A DNA stretch of 64,000 bases from Bugula neritina (Eukaryota > Bryozoa > Gymnolaemata > Cheilostomatida > Bugulidae). This document shows, one piece after another, positions 33,109 to 49,353 of this stretch; position 1 is the stretch's first letter, and each line of letters opens with the position of its first letter. The stretch spans positions 15,370,698 to 15,434,697 of the forward strand of contig OZ037765.1 in NCBI GenBank assembly GCA_964035545.1. Reading direction: 5' to 3'. Below the pieces are notes generated by a model. That model saw only the letters and a list, made by a program, of their open reading frames with translations, did not search any database and was not told the origin of the DNA. The translations under genes and the position numbers were made by a program.

Positions 33109-36100
33109 CTACAACATACTGAAATACACTGTAACATTATGAATTACACTGCAACACATTGAAATATACTGCAACATACCGAAATATATAGTAAACAACT
33201 GAAATATACTGCAAAAATACTGAAATATACTGTAACATACTGAAAGAAACTGCAACATACTGAAATATACTGTAACACATTGAAAAAAACTGCAACATAC
33301 TGAAATATACTGTAACGCACTGAAATATACTTGAAAGAACTGAAATACACTGTAACATATTGAAATACACTGTAACATACTGAAATATACTGCAGCACAC
33401 TGCAACATACTGAAATACACTGTAACATACTGAAATACACTGCAACATACTACAACATATTGAAATACACTGCAACACACTGAAATACACTGCAACTCAC
33501 TGAAATATGGTGTAATATACAGAAATGTACTGTAGAATGCTGAAATATACTGTAACATACTGAAATATACTGCAACATACTGCAACATACTGAAATACAC
33601 TGTAACATACTGAAATACACTGCAACATACTGAAATACTTTGAAATACACTGGAACATATTGAAATACCTTACAACACATTGAAATATACTGCAACACAC
33701 TGAAACATACAGCAACATACTGAAATATACTGCGACACATTAAGATATACTGCAACATAGTTAAATATAATGCAAGATACTGCAACATACTGAAATACAC
33801 TGTGACATACTGAAATACACTGCAACATACTGCAACATACTGCAACATACTGAAAGACACTGTAACCTACTGAAATACACTGCAACACACTACAACATAC
33901 TGAAATACACTGTAACATTATGAATTACACTGCAACACATTGAAATATACTGCAACATACCGAAATATATGGTAAACAACTGATATATACTGCAAAAATA
34001 CTGAAATATACTGTAACATACTGAAAGAAACTGCAACATACTGAAATACACTGTAACATACTGAAATACACTGTAACATACTGAAATACACTGCAACATA
34101 CTACAACATATTGAAATACACTGCAACACCTTGAAATGTACCGCAACCTACTGAAATATGCTGTAGCACACTGAAATACGCTGCAACTCACTAAAATATA
34201 AAGTAATATAGAGAAATGTACTGTAAAATACTGAAATATACTGTAACATACTGAAATATACTGCAACATACTGCAACATACTGAAATACACTGTAACATA
34301 CGGAAATACACTGCAACATACTGAAAAACTTTGAAATACACTGGAACATATTGAAATACCTTACAACACATTGAAATATACTGCAACACACTGAAACATA
34401 CAGTAACATACTGAAATATACTGCGACACATTGAGATATACTGCAACATGGTTAAATATAATGCAAGATACTGCAACATACTGAAATACACTGCAACATA
34501 CTGCAACATACTGTAACATACTGAAATACACTGCAACACATTGAAATAAACCGCAACATACCTAAGTATACGGTAATATACTGAAATATAATGTAACACA
34601 TTGAAAAACATTGCAACATACTGAAACATGCTGTAGCACACTGAAATACACTGCAACATACTGAAATATAATGCAAGATACTGCAACATGTAGAAATGCA
34701 CTGTGACATACTGAGACACACTGCAACATACTGCAACATACTGCAACATACTGAAAGACACTGTAATATATTGAAATACACTGCAACACATTGAACTATA
34801 CTGCAACACATTGAAATATACTGCAACCTACTGAAACATGCTGTAGCATACTGAAATACACTGCAACACATTGAAGTATACTATAATATACAGAAATGTA
34901 CTGTAACATACTGAAATATACTGCAACATACTGCAACGTACTGAAATACACTGTAACATACTGAAATACACTGCAACATACTGAAATACTTTGAAATACA
35001 CTGGAACATATTGAAATACCTTACAACACATTGAAATATACTGCAACACACTGAAACATACAGCAACATACTGAAATATACTGCGACACATTAAGATATA
35101 CTGCAACATAGTTAAATATAATGCAAGATACTGCAACATACTGAAATACACTGTGACATACTGAAATACACTGCAACATACTGCAACATACTGCAACATA
35201 CTGAAAGACACTGTAACCTACTGAAATACACTGCAACACACTACAACATACTGAAATACACTGTAACATTATGAATTACACTGCAACACATTGAAATATA
35301 CTGCAACATACCGAAATATATGGTAAACAACTGATATATACTGCAAAAATACTGAAATATACTGTAACATACTGAAAGAAACTGCAACATACTGAAATAC
35401 ACTGTAACATACTGAAATACACTGTAACATACTGAAATACACTGCAACATACTACAACATATTGAAATACACTGCAACACCTTGAAATGTACCGCAACCT
35501 ACTGAAATATGCTGTAGCACACTGAAATACGCTGCAACTCACTAAAATATAAAGTAATATAGAGAAATGTACTGTAAAATACTGAAATATACTGTAACAT
35601 ACTGAAATATACTGCAACATACTGCAACATACTGCAACATACTGAAATACACTGTAACATACGGAAATACACTGCAACATACTGAAAAACTTTGAAATAC
35701 ACTGGAACATATTGAAATACCTTACAACACATTGAAATATACTGCAACACACTGAAACATACAGTAACATACTGAAATATACTGCGACACATTGAGATAT
35801 ACTGCAACATGGTTAAATATAATGCAAGATACTGCAACATACTGAAATACACTGCAACATACTGCAACATACTGTAACATACTGAAATACACTGCAACAC
35901 ATTGAAATAAACCGCAACATACCTAAGTATACGGTAATATACTGAAATATAATGTAACACATTGAAAAACATTGCAACATACTGAAACATGCTGTAGCAC
36001 ACTGAAATACACTGCAACATACTGAAATATAATGCAAGATACTGCAACATGTAGAAATGCACTGTGACATACTGAGACACACTGCAACATACTGCAACAT

Positions 36101-37057
36101 ACTGCAACATACTGAAAGACACTGTAATATATTGAAATACACTGCAACACATTGAACTATACTGCAACACATTGAAATATACTGCAACCTACTTAAACAT
36201 GCTGTAGCATACTGAAATACACTGCAACACATTGAAGTATACTATAATATACAGAAATGTACTGTAACATACTGAAACATACGTCAACATACTGAAATGT
36301 ACTGCAACATGCTGAACTATACTGCAACATACTGAAATACACTGTAATATACTGAATTAAACTGCAACATACTGAAATAAGCTGTAGCATACTGAAATAC
36401 ATTGCAGCACACTGAAGCGTACTGTAATATACCACAACAAACCGAAATTTATGGCATACTGAGATATGCTGCAAACTAGTAAAATCTACTGCAACATACC
36501 AAAAAAGACCTCAACTGTGCAAAATAATGAAATATACTGCAAAAATACTGAAATATACTGCAACAATTTAAAATTTACTGTATGATACTGAAATATACTG
36601 AAACACACTGAAACATGCTGCAAGATACTGCAACATACTGAAATACACTGTAACATACTGAAATACACTGCAACATACTGCAAAATACTGCAACATACTG
36701 AATTACACTGTAACATATTGAAATACACTGCAATACATTGAAATCTACTGCAACACACTGAAACATACTGCAACATACTAAAATATACTGCAACATATCG
36801 AACTATATTGTAATATACGAACATGTACTGTAACATACTGAAACATACTGAAACATGCTGAAATATACTTCAACATTCTGAAATGTACTGCAACATACTG
36901 CAACATACCGAAATACACTGTAACATTCCCAAATACACTTCAACACATTGAAACAAACTGCAACATACCTAAATATACGGTAATATACTGAAATATACTG
37001 TAACACATTGAAAAACACTGCAAGATACTGAAATATGCTGTAGCACAATGAAATCCA
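33109..37057. repeat. HOR unit U4, 3,949 bp, with internal tandem duplication
   Basis: This is an enlarged unit. Its middle contains two copies of a block about 1.35 kb long (roughly 33,550-34,900 and 34,900-36,250). The offset is 1,351, rising to 1,361 after an extra M2 unit near 35,621 that makes an M2 triplet. The whole unit, including this internal duplication and the extra 10 bp, is present again at 43,065-47,013 at a constant offset of 9,956. Confidence 0.87.
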
Positions 37058-40000
37058 CTACAACATACTGAAATACACTGTAACATTATGAATTACACTG
37101 CAACACATTGAAATATACTGCAACATACCGAAATATATAGTAAACAACTGAAATATACTGCAAAAATACTGAAATATACTGTAACATACTGAAAGAAACT
37201 GCAACATACTGAAATATACTGTAACACATTGAAAAAAACTGCAACATACTTAAATATACTGTAACGCACTGAAATTTACTTGAAAGAAGTGAAATACACT
37301 GTAACATATTGAAATACACTGTAACATACTGAAATATACTGCAGCACACTGCAACATACTGAAATACACTGTAACATACTGAAATACACTGCAACATACT
37401 ACAACATATTGAAATACACTGCAACACATTGAAATATACTGCAACACACTGAAACATACGGCAACATATTGAAATATACTGCAACACATTGAAATATACC
37501 GCAACATACTGAACTATGCTGTAGCACACTGAAATACACTGCAACTCACTGAAATATGGTGTAATATACAGAAATGTACTGCAACATACTGAAATACTTT
37601 GAAATACACTCGAACATATTGAAATACCTTACAACACATTGAAATATACTGCAACAACCTGAAACATACAGCAACATACTGAAATATACTGCGACACATT
37701 AAGATATACTGCAACATAGTTAAATATAATGCAAGATACTGCAACATACTGAAATACACTGTGACATAATGAAATACACTGCAACATACTGCAACATACT
37801 GCAACATACTGAAAGACACTGTAACCTACTGAAATACACTGCAACACACTACAACATACTGAAATACACTGTAACATTATGAATTACACTGCAACACATT
37901 GAAATATACTGCAACATACCGAAATATATGGTAAACAACTGATATATACTGCAAAAATACTGAAATATACTGTAACATACTGAAAGAAACTGCAACATAC
38001 TGAAATACACTGTAACATACTGAAATACACTGTAACATACTGAAATACACTGCAACATACTACAACATATTGAAATACACTGCAACACCTTGAAATGTAC
38101 CGCAACCTACTGAAATATGCTGTAGCACACTGAAATACGCTGCAACTCACTAAAATATAAAGTAATATAGAGAAATGTACTGTAAAATACTGAAATATAC
38201 TGTAACATACTGAAATATACTGCAACATACTGCAACATACTGAAATACACTGTAACATACTGAAATACACTGCAACATACTGAAAAACTTTGAAATACAC
38301 TGGAACATATTGAAATACCTTACAACACATTGAAATATACTGCAACACACTGAAACATACAGTAACATACTGAAATATACTGCGACACATTGAGATATAC
38401 TGCAACATAGTTAAATATAATGCAAGATACTGCAACATACTGAAATACACTGTGACATACTGAAATACACTGCAACATACTGCAACATACTGAAAGACAC
38501 TGTAACCTACTGAAATACACTGCAACACACTACAACATACTGAAATACACTGTAACATTATGAATTACACTGCAACACATTGAAATATACTGCAACATAC
38601 CGAAATATATGGTAAACAACTGAAATATACTGCAAAAACACTGAAATATACTGTAACATACTGAAAGAAACTGCAACATACTGAAATACACTGTAACATA
38701 CTGAAATACACTGCAACATACTACAACATATTGAAACACACTGCAACACCTTGAAATGTACCGCAACATACTGAAATATGCTGTAGCACACTGAAATACG
38801 CTGCAACTCACTAAAATATAGTGTAATATAGAGAATTGTACTGTAAAATACTGAATTATACTGTAACATACTGAAATATACTGCAACATACTGCAACATA
38901 CTGAAATACACTGTAACATACTGAAATACACTGCAACATACTGAAAAACTTTGAAATACACTGGAACATATTGAAATACCTTACAACACATTGAAATATA
39001 CTGCAACACACTGAAACATACAGTAACATACTGAAATATACTGCGACACATTGAGATATACTGCAACATAGTTAAATATAATGCAAGATACCGCAACATA
39101 CTGAAATACACTGTGACATACTGAAATACACTGCAACATACTGCAACATACTGCAACATACTGAAATACACTGCAACACATTGAAATAAACCGCAACATA
39201 CCTAAGTATACGGTAATATACTGAAATATAATGTAACACATTGAAAAACATTGCAACATACTGAAACATGCTGTAGCACACTGAAATACACTGCAACATA
39301 CTGAAATATAATGCAAGATACTGCAACATATAGAAATACACTGTGACATACTGAGACACACTGCAACATACTGCAACATACTGCAACATACTGAAAGACA
39401 CTGTAATATATTGAAATACACTGCAACACATTGAACTATACTGCAACACATTGAAATATACTGCAACATACTGAAACATGCTGTAGCATACTGAAATATA
39501 CTGCAACACATTGAAGTATACTATAATATACAGAAATGTACTGTAACATACTGAAACATACGTCAACATACTGAAATGTACTGCAACATGCTGAACTATA
39601 CTGCAACATACTGAAATACACTGTAATATACTGAATTAAACTGCAACATACTGCAACATACTGAAATAAGCTGTAGCATACTGAAATACATTGCAGCACA
39701 CTGAAGCGTACTGTAATATACCACAACAAACCGAAATTTATGGCATACTGAGATATGTTGCAAACCAGTAAAATCTACTGCAACATACCAAAAAAGACCT
39801 CAACTGCGCAAAATAATGAAATATACTGCAAAAATACTGAAATATACTGCAACAATTTAAAATTTACTGTATGATACTGAAATATACTGAAACACACTGA
39901 AACATGCTGCAAGATACTGCAACATACTGAAATACACTGTAACATACTGAAATACACTGCAACATACTGCAACATACTGCAACATACTGAATTACACTGT

Positions 40001-40446
40001 AACATATTGAAATACACTGCAATACATTGAAATCTACTGCAACACACTGAAACATACTGCAACATACTAAAATATACTGCAACATATCGAAGTATATTGT
40101 AATATACGAACATGTACTGTAACATACTGAAACATACTGAAACATACTGAAATATACTTCAACATTCTGAAATGTACTGCAACATACTGCAACATACCGA
40201 GATACACTGTAACATTCTCAAATACACTTCAACACATTGAAACAAACTGCAACATACCTAAATATACGGTAATATACTGAAATATACTGTAACACATTGA
40301 AAAACACTGCAAGATACTGAAATATGCTGTAGCACAATGAAATCCACTGCAACATACTGAAACACACTGAAAAATAGTGAAATACACTGCAACATACTGC
40401 AACATACTGAAATACACTGTAACCTAATGAAATACACAGCAACACA

Positions 40447-43064
40447 CTACAACATACTGAAATACACTGTAACATTATGAATTACACTGCAACACATTGA
40501 AATATACTGCAACATACCGAAATATATAGTAAACAACTGAAATATACTGCAAAAATACTGAAATATACTGTAACATACTGAAAGAAACTGCAACATACTG
40601 AAATATACTGTAACACATTGAAAAAAACTGCAACATACTGAAATATACTGTAACGCACTGAAATATACTTGAAAGAAGTGAAATACACTGTAACATATTG
40701 AAATACACTGTAACATACTGAAATATACTGCAGCACACTGCAACATACTGAAATATACTGTAACATACTGAAATACACTGCAACATACTACAACATATTG
40801 AAATACACTGCAACACATTGAAATATACTGCAACACACTGAAACATACGGCAACATATTGAAATATACTGCAACACATTGAAATATACTGCAACATACTG
40901 AACTATGCTGTAGCACACTGAAATACACTGCAACTCACTGAAATATGGTGTAATATACAGAAATGTACTGCAACATACTGAAATACTTTGAAATACACTC
41001 GAACATATTGAAATACCTTACAACACATTGAAATATACTGCAACACACTGAAACATACAGCAACATACTGAAATATACTGCGACACATTAAGATGTACTG
41101 CAACATAGTTAAATATAATGCAAGATACTGCAACATACTGAAATACACTGTGACATAATGAAATACACTGCAACATACTGCAACATACTGCAACATACTG
41201 AAAGACACTGTAACCTACTGAAATACACTGCAACACACTACAACATACTGAAATACACTGTAACATTATGAATTACACTGCAACACATTGAAATATACTG
41301 CAACATACCGAAATATATGGTAAACAACTGATATATACTGCAAAAATACTGAAATATACTGTAACATACTGAAAGAAACTGCAACATACTGAAATACACT
41401 GTAACATACTGAAATACACTGTAACATACTGAAATACACTGCAACATACTACAACATATTGAAATACACTGCAACACCTTGAAATGTACCGCAACCTACT
41501 GAAATATGCTGTAGCACACTGAAATACGCTGCAACTCACTAAAATATAAAGTAATATAGAGAAATGTACTGTAAAATACTGAAATATACTGTAACATACT
41601 GAAATATACTGCAACATACTGCAACATACTGAAATACACTGTAACATACTGAAATACACTGCAACATACTGAAAAACTTTGAAATACACTGGAACATATT
41701 GAAATACCTTACAACACATTGAAATATACTGCAACACACTGAAACATACAGTAACATACTGAAATATACTGTGACACATTGAGATATACTGCAACATAGT
41801 TAAATATAATGCAAGATACTGCAACATACTGAAATACACTGTGACATACTGAAATACACTGCAACATACTGCAACATACTGTAACATACTGAAATACACT
41901 GCAACACATTGAAATAAACCGCAACATACCTAAGTATACGGTAATATACTGAAATATAATGTAACACATTGAAAAACATTGCAACATACTGAAACATGCT
42001 GTAGCACACTGAAATACACTGCAACATACTGAAATATAATGCAAGATACTGCAACATGTAGAAATGCACTGTGACATACTGAGACACACTGCAACATACT
42101 GCAACATACTGCAACATACTGAAAGACACTGTAATATATTGAAATACACTGCAACACATTGAACTATACTGCAACACATTGAAATATACTGCAACCTACT
42201 GAAACATGCTGTAGCATACTGAAATACACTGCAACACATTGAAGTATACTATAATATACAGAAATGTACTGTAACATACTGAAACATACGTCAACATACT
42301 GAAATGTACTGCAACATGCTGAACTATACTGCAACATACTGAAATACACTGTAATATACTGAATTAAACTGCAACATACTGAAATAAGCTGTAGCATACT
42401 GAAATACATTGCAGCACACTGAAGCGTACTGTAATATACCACAACAAACCGAAAATTATGGCATACTGAGATATGTTGCAAACTAGTAAAATCTACTGCA
42501 ACATACCAAAGAAGACCTCAACTGTGCAAAATAATGAAATATACTGCAAAAATACTGAAATATACTGCAACAATTTAAAATTTACTGTATGATACTGAAA
42601 TATACTGAAACACACTGAAACATGCTGCAAGATACTGCAACATACTGAAATACACTGTAACATACTGAAATACACTGCAACATACTGCAAAATACTGCAA
42701 CATACTGAATTACACTGTAACATATTGAAATACACTGCAATACATTGAAATCTACTGCAACACACTGAAACATACTGCAACATACTAAAATATACTGCAA
42801 CATATCGAACTATATTGTAATATACGAACATGTACTGTAACATACTGAAACATACTGAAACATGCTGAAATTTACTTCAACATTCTGAAATGTACTGCAA
42901 CATACTGCAACATACCGAAATACACTGTAACATTCCCAAATAGACTTCAACACATTGAAACAAACTGCAACATACCTAAATATACGGTAATATACTGAAA
43001 TATACTGTAACACATTGAAAAACACTGCAAGATACTGAAATATGCTGTAGCACAATGAAATGCA
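40447..43064. repeat. HOR unit U2', 2,618 bp
   Basis: Copy of U2 at +12,134 throughout (29,139/41,273; 30,361/42,495; 30,676/42,810). Few differences were noticed. One is TGTGACACATTG near 41,770, where U2 has TGCGACACATTG. Confidence 0.88.
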
Positions 43065-46000
43065 CTACAACATACTGAAATACACTGTAACATTATGAAT
43101 TACACTGCAACACATTGAAATATACTGCAACATACCGAAATATATAGTAAACAACTGAAATATACTGCAAAAATACTGAAATATACTGTAACATACTGAA
43201 AGAAACTGCAACATACTGAAATATACTGTAACACATTGAAAAAAACTGCAACATACTGAAATATACTGTAACGCACTGAAATATACTTGAAAGAACTGAA
43301 ATACACTGTAACATATTGAAATACACTGTAACATACTGAAATATACTGCAGCACACTGCAACATACTGAAATACACTGTAACATACTGAAATACACTGCA
43401 ACATACTACAACATATTGAAATACACTGCAACACACTGAAATACACTGCAACTCACTGAAATATGGTGTAATATACAGAAATGTACTGTAGAATGCTGAA
43501 ATATACTGTAACATACTGAAATATACTGCAACATACTGCAACATACTGAAATACACTGTAACATACTGAAATACACTGCAACATACTGAAATACTTTGAA
43601 ATACACTGGAACATATTGAAATACCTTACAACACATTGAAATATACTGCAACACACTGAAACATACAGCAACATACTGAAATATACTGCGACACATTAAG
43701 ATATACTGCAACATAGTTAAATATAATGCAAGATACTGCAACATACTGAAATACACTGTGACATACTGAAATACACTGCAACATACTGCAACATACTGCA
43801 ACATACTGAAAGACACTGTAACCTACTGAAATACACTGCAACACACTACAACATACTGAAATACACTGTAACATTATGAATTACACTGCAACACATTGAA
43901 ATATACTGCAACATACCGAAATATATGGTAAACAACTGATATATACTGCAAAAATACTGAAATATACTGTAACATACTGAAAGAAACTGCAACATACTGA
44001 AATACACTGTAACATACTGAAATACACTGTAACATACTGAAATACACTGCAACATACTACAACATATTGAAATACACTGCAACACCTTGAAATGTACCGC
44101 AACCTACTGAAATATGCTGTAGCACACTGAAATACGCTGCAACTCACTAAAATATAAAGTAATATAGAGAAATGTACTGTAAAATACTGAAATATACTGT
44201 AACATACTGAAATATACTGCAACATACTGCAACATACTGAAATACACTGTAACATACGGAAATACACTGCAACATACTGAAAAACTTTGAAATACACTGG
44301 AACATATTGAAATACCTTACAACACATTGAAATATACTGCAACACACTGAAACATACAGTAACATACTGAAATATACTGCGACACATTGAGATATACTGC
44401 AACATGGTTAAATATAATGCAAGATACTGCAACATACTGAAATACACTGCAACATACTGCAACATACTGTAACATACTGAAATACACTGCAACACATTGA
44501 AATAAACCGCAACATACCTAAGTATACGGTAATATACTGAAATATAATGTAACACATTGAAAAACATTGCAACATACTGAAACATGCTGTAGCACACTGA
44601 AATACACTGCAACATACTGAAATATAATGCAAGATACTGCAACATGTAGAAATGCACTGTGACATACTGAGACACACTGCAACATACTGCAACATACTGC
44701 AACATACTGAAAGACACTGTAATATATTGAAATACACTGCAACACATTGAACTATACTGCAACACATTGAAATATACTGCAACCTACTGAAACATGCTGT
44801 AGCATACTGAAATACACTGCAACACATTGAAGTATACTATAATATACAGAAATGTACTGTAACATACTGAAATATACTGCAACATACTGCAACGTACTGA
44901 AATACACTGTAACATACTGAAATACACTGCAACATACTGAAATACTTTGAAATACACTGGAACATATTGAAATACCTTACAACACATTGAAATATACTGC
45001 AACACACTGAAACATACAGCAACATACTGAAATATACTGCGACACATTAAGATATACTGCAACATAGTTAAATATAATGCAAGATACTGCAACATACTGA
45101 AATACACTGTGACATACTGAAATACACTGCAACATACTGCAACATACTGCAACATACTGAAAGACACTGTAACCTACTGAAATACACTGCAACACACTAC
45201 AACATACTGAAATACACTGTAACATTATGAATTACACTGCAACACATTGAAATATACTGCAACATACCGAAATATATGGTAAACAACTGATATATACTGC
45301 AAAAATACTGAAATATACTGTAACATACTGAAAGAAACTGCAACATACTGAAATACACTGTAACATACTGAAATACACTGTAACATACTGAAATACACTG
45401 CAACATACTACAACATATTGAAATACACTGCAACACCTTGAAATGTACCGCAACCTACTGAAATATGCTGTAGCACACTGAAATACGCTGCAACTCACTA
45501 AAATATAAAGTAATATAGAGAAATGTACTGTAAAATACTGAAATATACTGTAACATACTGAAATATACTGCAACATACTGCAACATACTGCAACATACTG
45601 AAATACACTGTAACATACGGAAATACACTGCAACATACTGAAAAACTTTGAAATACACTGGAACATATTGAAATACCTTACAACACATTGAAATATACTG
45701 CAACACACTGAAACATACAGTAACATACTGAAATATACTGCGACACATTGAGATATACTGCAACATGGTTAAATATAATGCAAGATACTGCAACATACTG
45801 AAATACACTGCAACATACTGCAACATACTGTAACATACTGAAATACACTGCAACACATTGAAATAAACCGCAACATACCTAAGTATACGGTAATATACTG
45901 AAATATAATGTAACACATTGAAAAACATTGCAACATACTGAAACATGCTGTAGCACACTGAAATACACTGCAACATACTGAAATATAATGCAAGATACTG

Positions 46001-47013
46001 CAACATGTAGAAATGCACTGTGACATACTGAGACACACTGCAACATACTGCAACATACTGCAACATACTGAAAGACACTGTAATATATTGAAATACACTG
46101 CAACACATTGAACTATACTGCAACACATTGAAATATACTGCAACCTACTTAAACATGCTGTAGCATACTGAAATACACTGCAACACATTGAAGTATACTA
46201 TAATATACAGAAATGTACTGTAACATACTGAAACATACGTCAACATACTGAAATGTACTGCAACATGCTGAACTATACTGCAACATACTGAAATACACTG
46301 TAATATACTGAATTAAACTGCAACATACTGAAATAAGCTGTAGCATACTGAAATACATTGCAGCACACTGAAGCGTACTGTAATATACCACAACAAACCG
46401 AAATTTATGGCATACTGAGATATGCTGCAAACTAGTAAAATCTACTGCAACATACCAAAAAAGACCTCAACTGTGCAAAATAATGAAATATACTGCAAAA
46501 ATACTGAAATATACTGCAACAATTTAAAATTTACTGTATGATACTGAAATATACTGAAACACACTGAAACATGCTGCAAGATACTGCAACATACTGAAAT
46601 ACACTGTAACATACTGAAATACACTGCAACATACTGCAAAATACTGCAACATACTGAATTACACTGTAACATATTGAAATACACTGCAATACATTGAAAT
46701 CTACTGCAACACACTGAAACATACTGCAACATACTAAAATATACTGCAACATATCGAACTATATTGTAATATACGAACATGTACTGTAACATACTGAAAC
46801 ATACTGAAACATGCTGAAATATACTTCAACATTCTGAAATGTACTGCAACATACTGCAACATACCGAAATACACTGTAACATTCCCAAATACACTTCAAC
46901 ACATTGAAACAAACTGCAACATACCTAAATATACGGTAATATACTGAAATATACTGTAACACATTGAAAAACACTGCAAGATACTGAAATATGCTGTAGC
47001 ACAATGAAATCCA
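43065..47013. repeat. HOR unit U4', 3,949 bp
   Basis: Copy of U4 at +9,956, including the internal 1,351/1,361-bp tandem pair and its M2 triplet (near 45,577). It is directly preceded by a U2-type unit, so the U3 position of copy 1 is empty here. Confidence 0.88.
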
Positions 47014-47451
47014 CTACAACATACTGAAATACACTGTAACATTATGAATTACACTGCAACACATTGAAATATACTGCAACATACCGAAATATATAGTAAA
47101 CAACTGAAATATACTGCAAAAATACTGAAATATACTGTAACATACTGAAAGAAACTGCAACATACTGAAATATACTGTAACACATTGAAAAAAACTGCAA
47201 CATACTTAAATATACTGTAACGCACTGAAATTTACTTGAAAGAAGTGAAATACACTGTAACATATTGAAATACACTGTAACATACTGAAATATACTGCAG
47301 CACACTGCAACATACTGAAATACACTGTAACATACTGAAATACACTGCAACATACTACAACATATTGAAATACACTGCAACACATTGAAATATACTGCAA
47401 CACACTGAAACATACGGCAACATATTGAAATATACTGCAACACATTGAAAT

Positions 47452-49353
47452 AAACCGCAACATACCTAAGTATACGGTAATATACTGAAATATAATGTAA
47501 CACATTGAAAAACATTGCAACATACTGAAACATGCTGTAGCACACTGAAATACACTGCAACATACTGAAATATAATGCAAGATACTGCAACATGTAGAAA
47601 TGCACTGTGACATACTGAGACACACTGCAACATACTGCAACATACTGCAACATACTGAAAGACACTGTAATATATTGAAATACACTGCAACACATTGAAC
47701 TATACTGCAACACATTGAAATATACTGCAACCTACTGAAACATGCTGTAGCATACTGAAATACACTGCAACACATTGAAGTATACTATAATATACAGAAA
47801 TGTACTGTAACATACTGAAACATACGTCAACATACTGAAATGTACTGCAACATGCTGAACTATACTGCAACATACTGAAATACACTGTAATATACTGAAT
47901 TAAACTGCAACATACTGAAATAAGCTGTAGCATACTGAAATACATTGCAGCACACTGAAGCGTACTGTAATATACCACAACAAACCGAAATTTATGGCAT
48001 ACTGAGATATGTTGCAAACTAGTAAAATCTACTGCAACATACCAAAAAAGACCTCAACTGTGCAAAATAATGAAATATACTGCAAAAATACTGAAATATA
48101 CTGCAACAATTTAAAATTTACTGTATGATACTGAAATATACTGAAACACACTGAAACATGCTGCAAGATACTGCAACATACTGAAATACACTGTAACATA
48201 CTGAAATACACTGCAACATACTGAAATACTTTGAAATACACTGGAACATATTGAAATACCTTACAACACATTGAAATATACTGCAACACACTGAAACATA
48301 CAGCAACATACTGAAATATACTGCGACACATTAAGATATACTGCAACATAGTTAAATATAATGCAAGATACTGCAACATACTGAAATACACTGTAACATA
48401 CTGAAATATACTGCAACATACTGAAATATACTGTAACATACTGAAATATACTGCAACATACTGAAATACACTGTAACATACTAAAATATACTGCAACATA
48501 CTGCAACATACTGAAATACACTGTAACATACTGAAATACACTGCAACACACTACAACATACTGAAATACACTGTAACATTATGAATTACACTGCAACACA
48601 TTGAAATATACTGCAACATACCGAAATATATAGTAAACAACTGAAATATACTGCAAAAATACTGAAATATACTGTAACATACTGAAAGAAACTGCAACAT
48701 ACTGAAATACACTGTAACATACTGAAATACACTGTAACATACTGAAATACACTGCAACATACTACAACATATTGGAATACACTGCAACACATTGAAATAT
48801 ACCGCAACATACTGAAATATGCTGTAGCACACTGAAATACGCTGCAACTCACTAAAATATAAAGTAATATAGATAATTGTACTATAAAATACTGAAATAT
48901 ACTGTAACATACTGAAATATACTGCAACATACTGCAACATGCTGAAATACACTGTAACATACTGAAATACACTGCAACATCTCGAAGTATATTGTAAAAT
49001 ACGGACATGTACTGTTACATACTGAAACATACTGAAATATACTGTAACATACTGAAACATACTGCAACATACTGAAATACACTGCAACACATTAAAATAT
49101 ACTGGAACACACTGAAACATACAGCAACATACTGAAATATACTGCGGCACATTGAGATATACTGCGACATACTGAAATATGCTGTAGTATGCTGAAATAC
49201 ACTGCAACACACTGAAGTATACTGTAAAATACAGAAATATACTGTAACATACTGAATTATCTGTCAACATACTGAAATGTACTGCAACATGCTGAAATAC
49301 ACTGTAACATACTCAATTACACTGCAACAAACTGCAACATGCTGAAATACGCT
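47452..49353. repeat. Hybrid linker between HOR families
   Basis: The left part (47,452 to about 48,190) matches the U-series region around 27,164-27,902 and contains the last copy of the degenerate block. It then switches into the unit type of the right-hand zone. A 50-bp segment at 49,295-49,344 sits between two CAACATGCTGAAATAC strings and is absent at the equivalent points near 55,070 and 60,796. This is the pattern expected for deletion between short direct repeats in the later copies. Confidence 0.8.

Larger units (their letters stand above)
23725..37495. repeat. Large segmental duplication, copy 1 (13.8 kb)
   Basis: It contains units starting at about 25,695, 28,313, 30,931 and 33,109, then the start of another at 37,058, with lengths 2,618, 2,618, 2,178 and 3,949. 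The corresponding sequence lies at 38,477-47,451. The offset is 14,752 up to 25,695 (for example the GTAATATACCACAAC string at 24,961 and 39,713), 12,134 for the 28,313-30,930 unit, and 9,956 from 33,109 to the end. The offset drops by 2,618 and then by 2,178, exactly the lengths of two of its own units. Confidence 0.9.
38477..47451. repeat. Large segmental duplication, copy 2 (9.0 kb)
   Basis: Second copy of 23,725-37,495, made of the left part (to 40,446), a U2-like unit (40,447-43,064) and a U4-like unit (43,065-47,013), then about 440 bp more. It is 4,796 bp shorter than copy 1, the sum of 2,618 and 2,178. Unit-specific bases show the U2-like identity: ACCAAAGAAGACC near 42,507 matches U2 and U3, not U1. 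It ends near 47,451, where the equivalent of GAAATATACCGC at 37,492 becomes GAAATAAACCGC and a different block begins. Confidence 0.9.
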
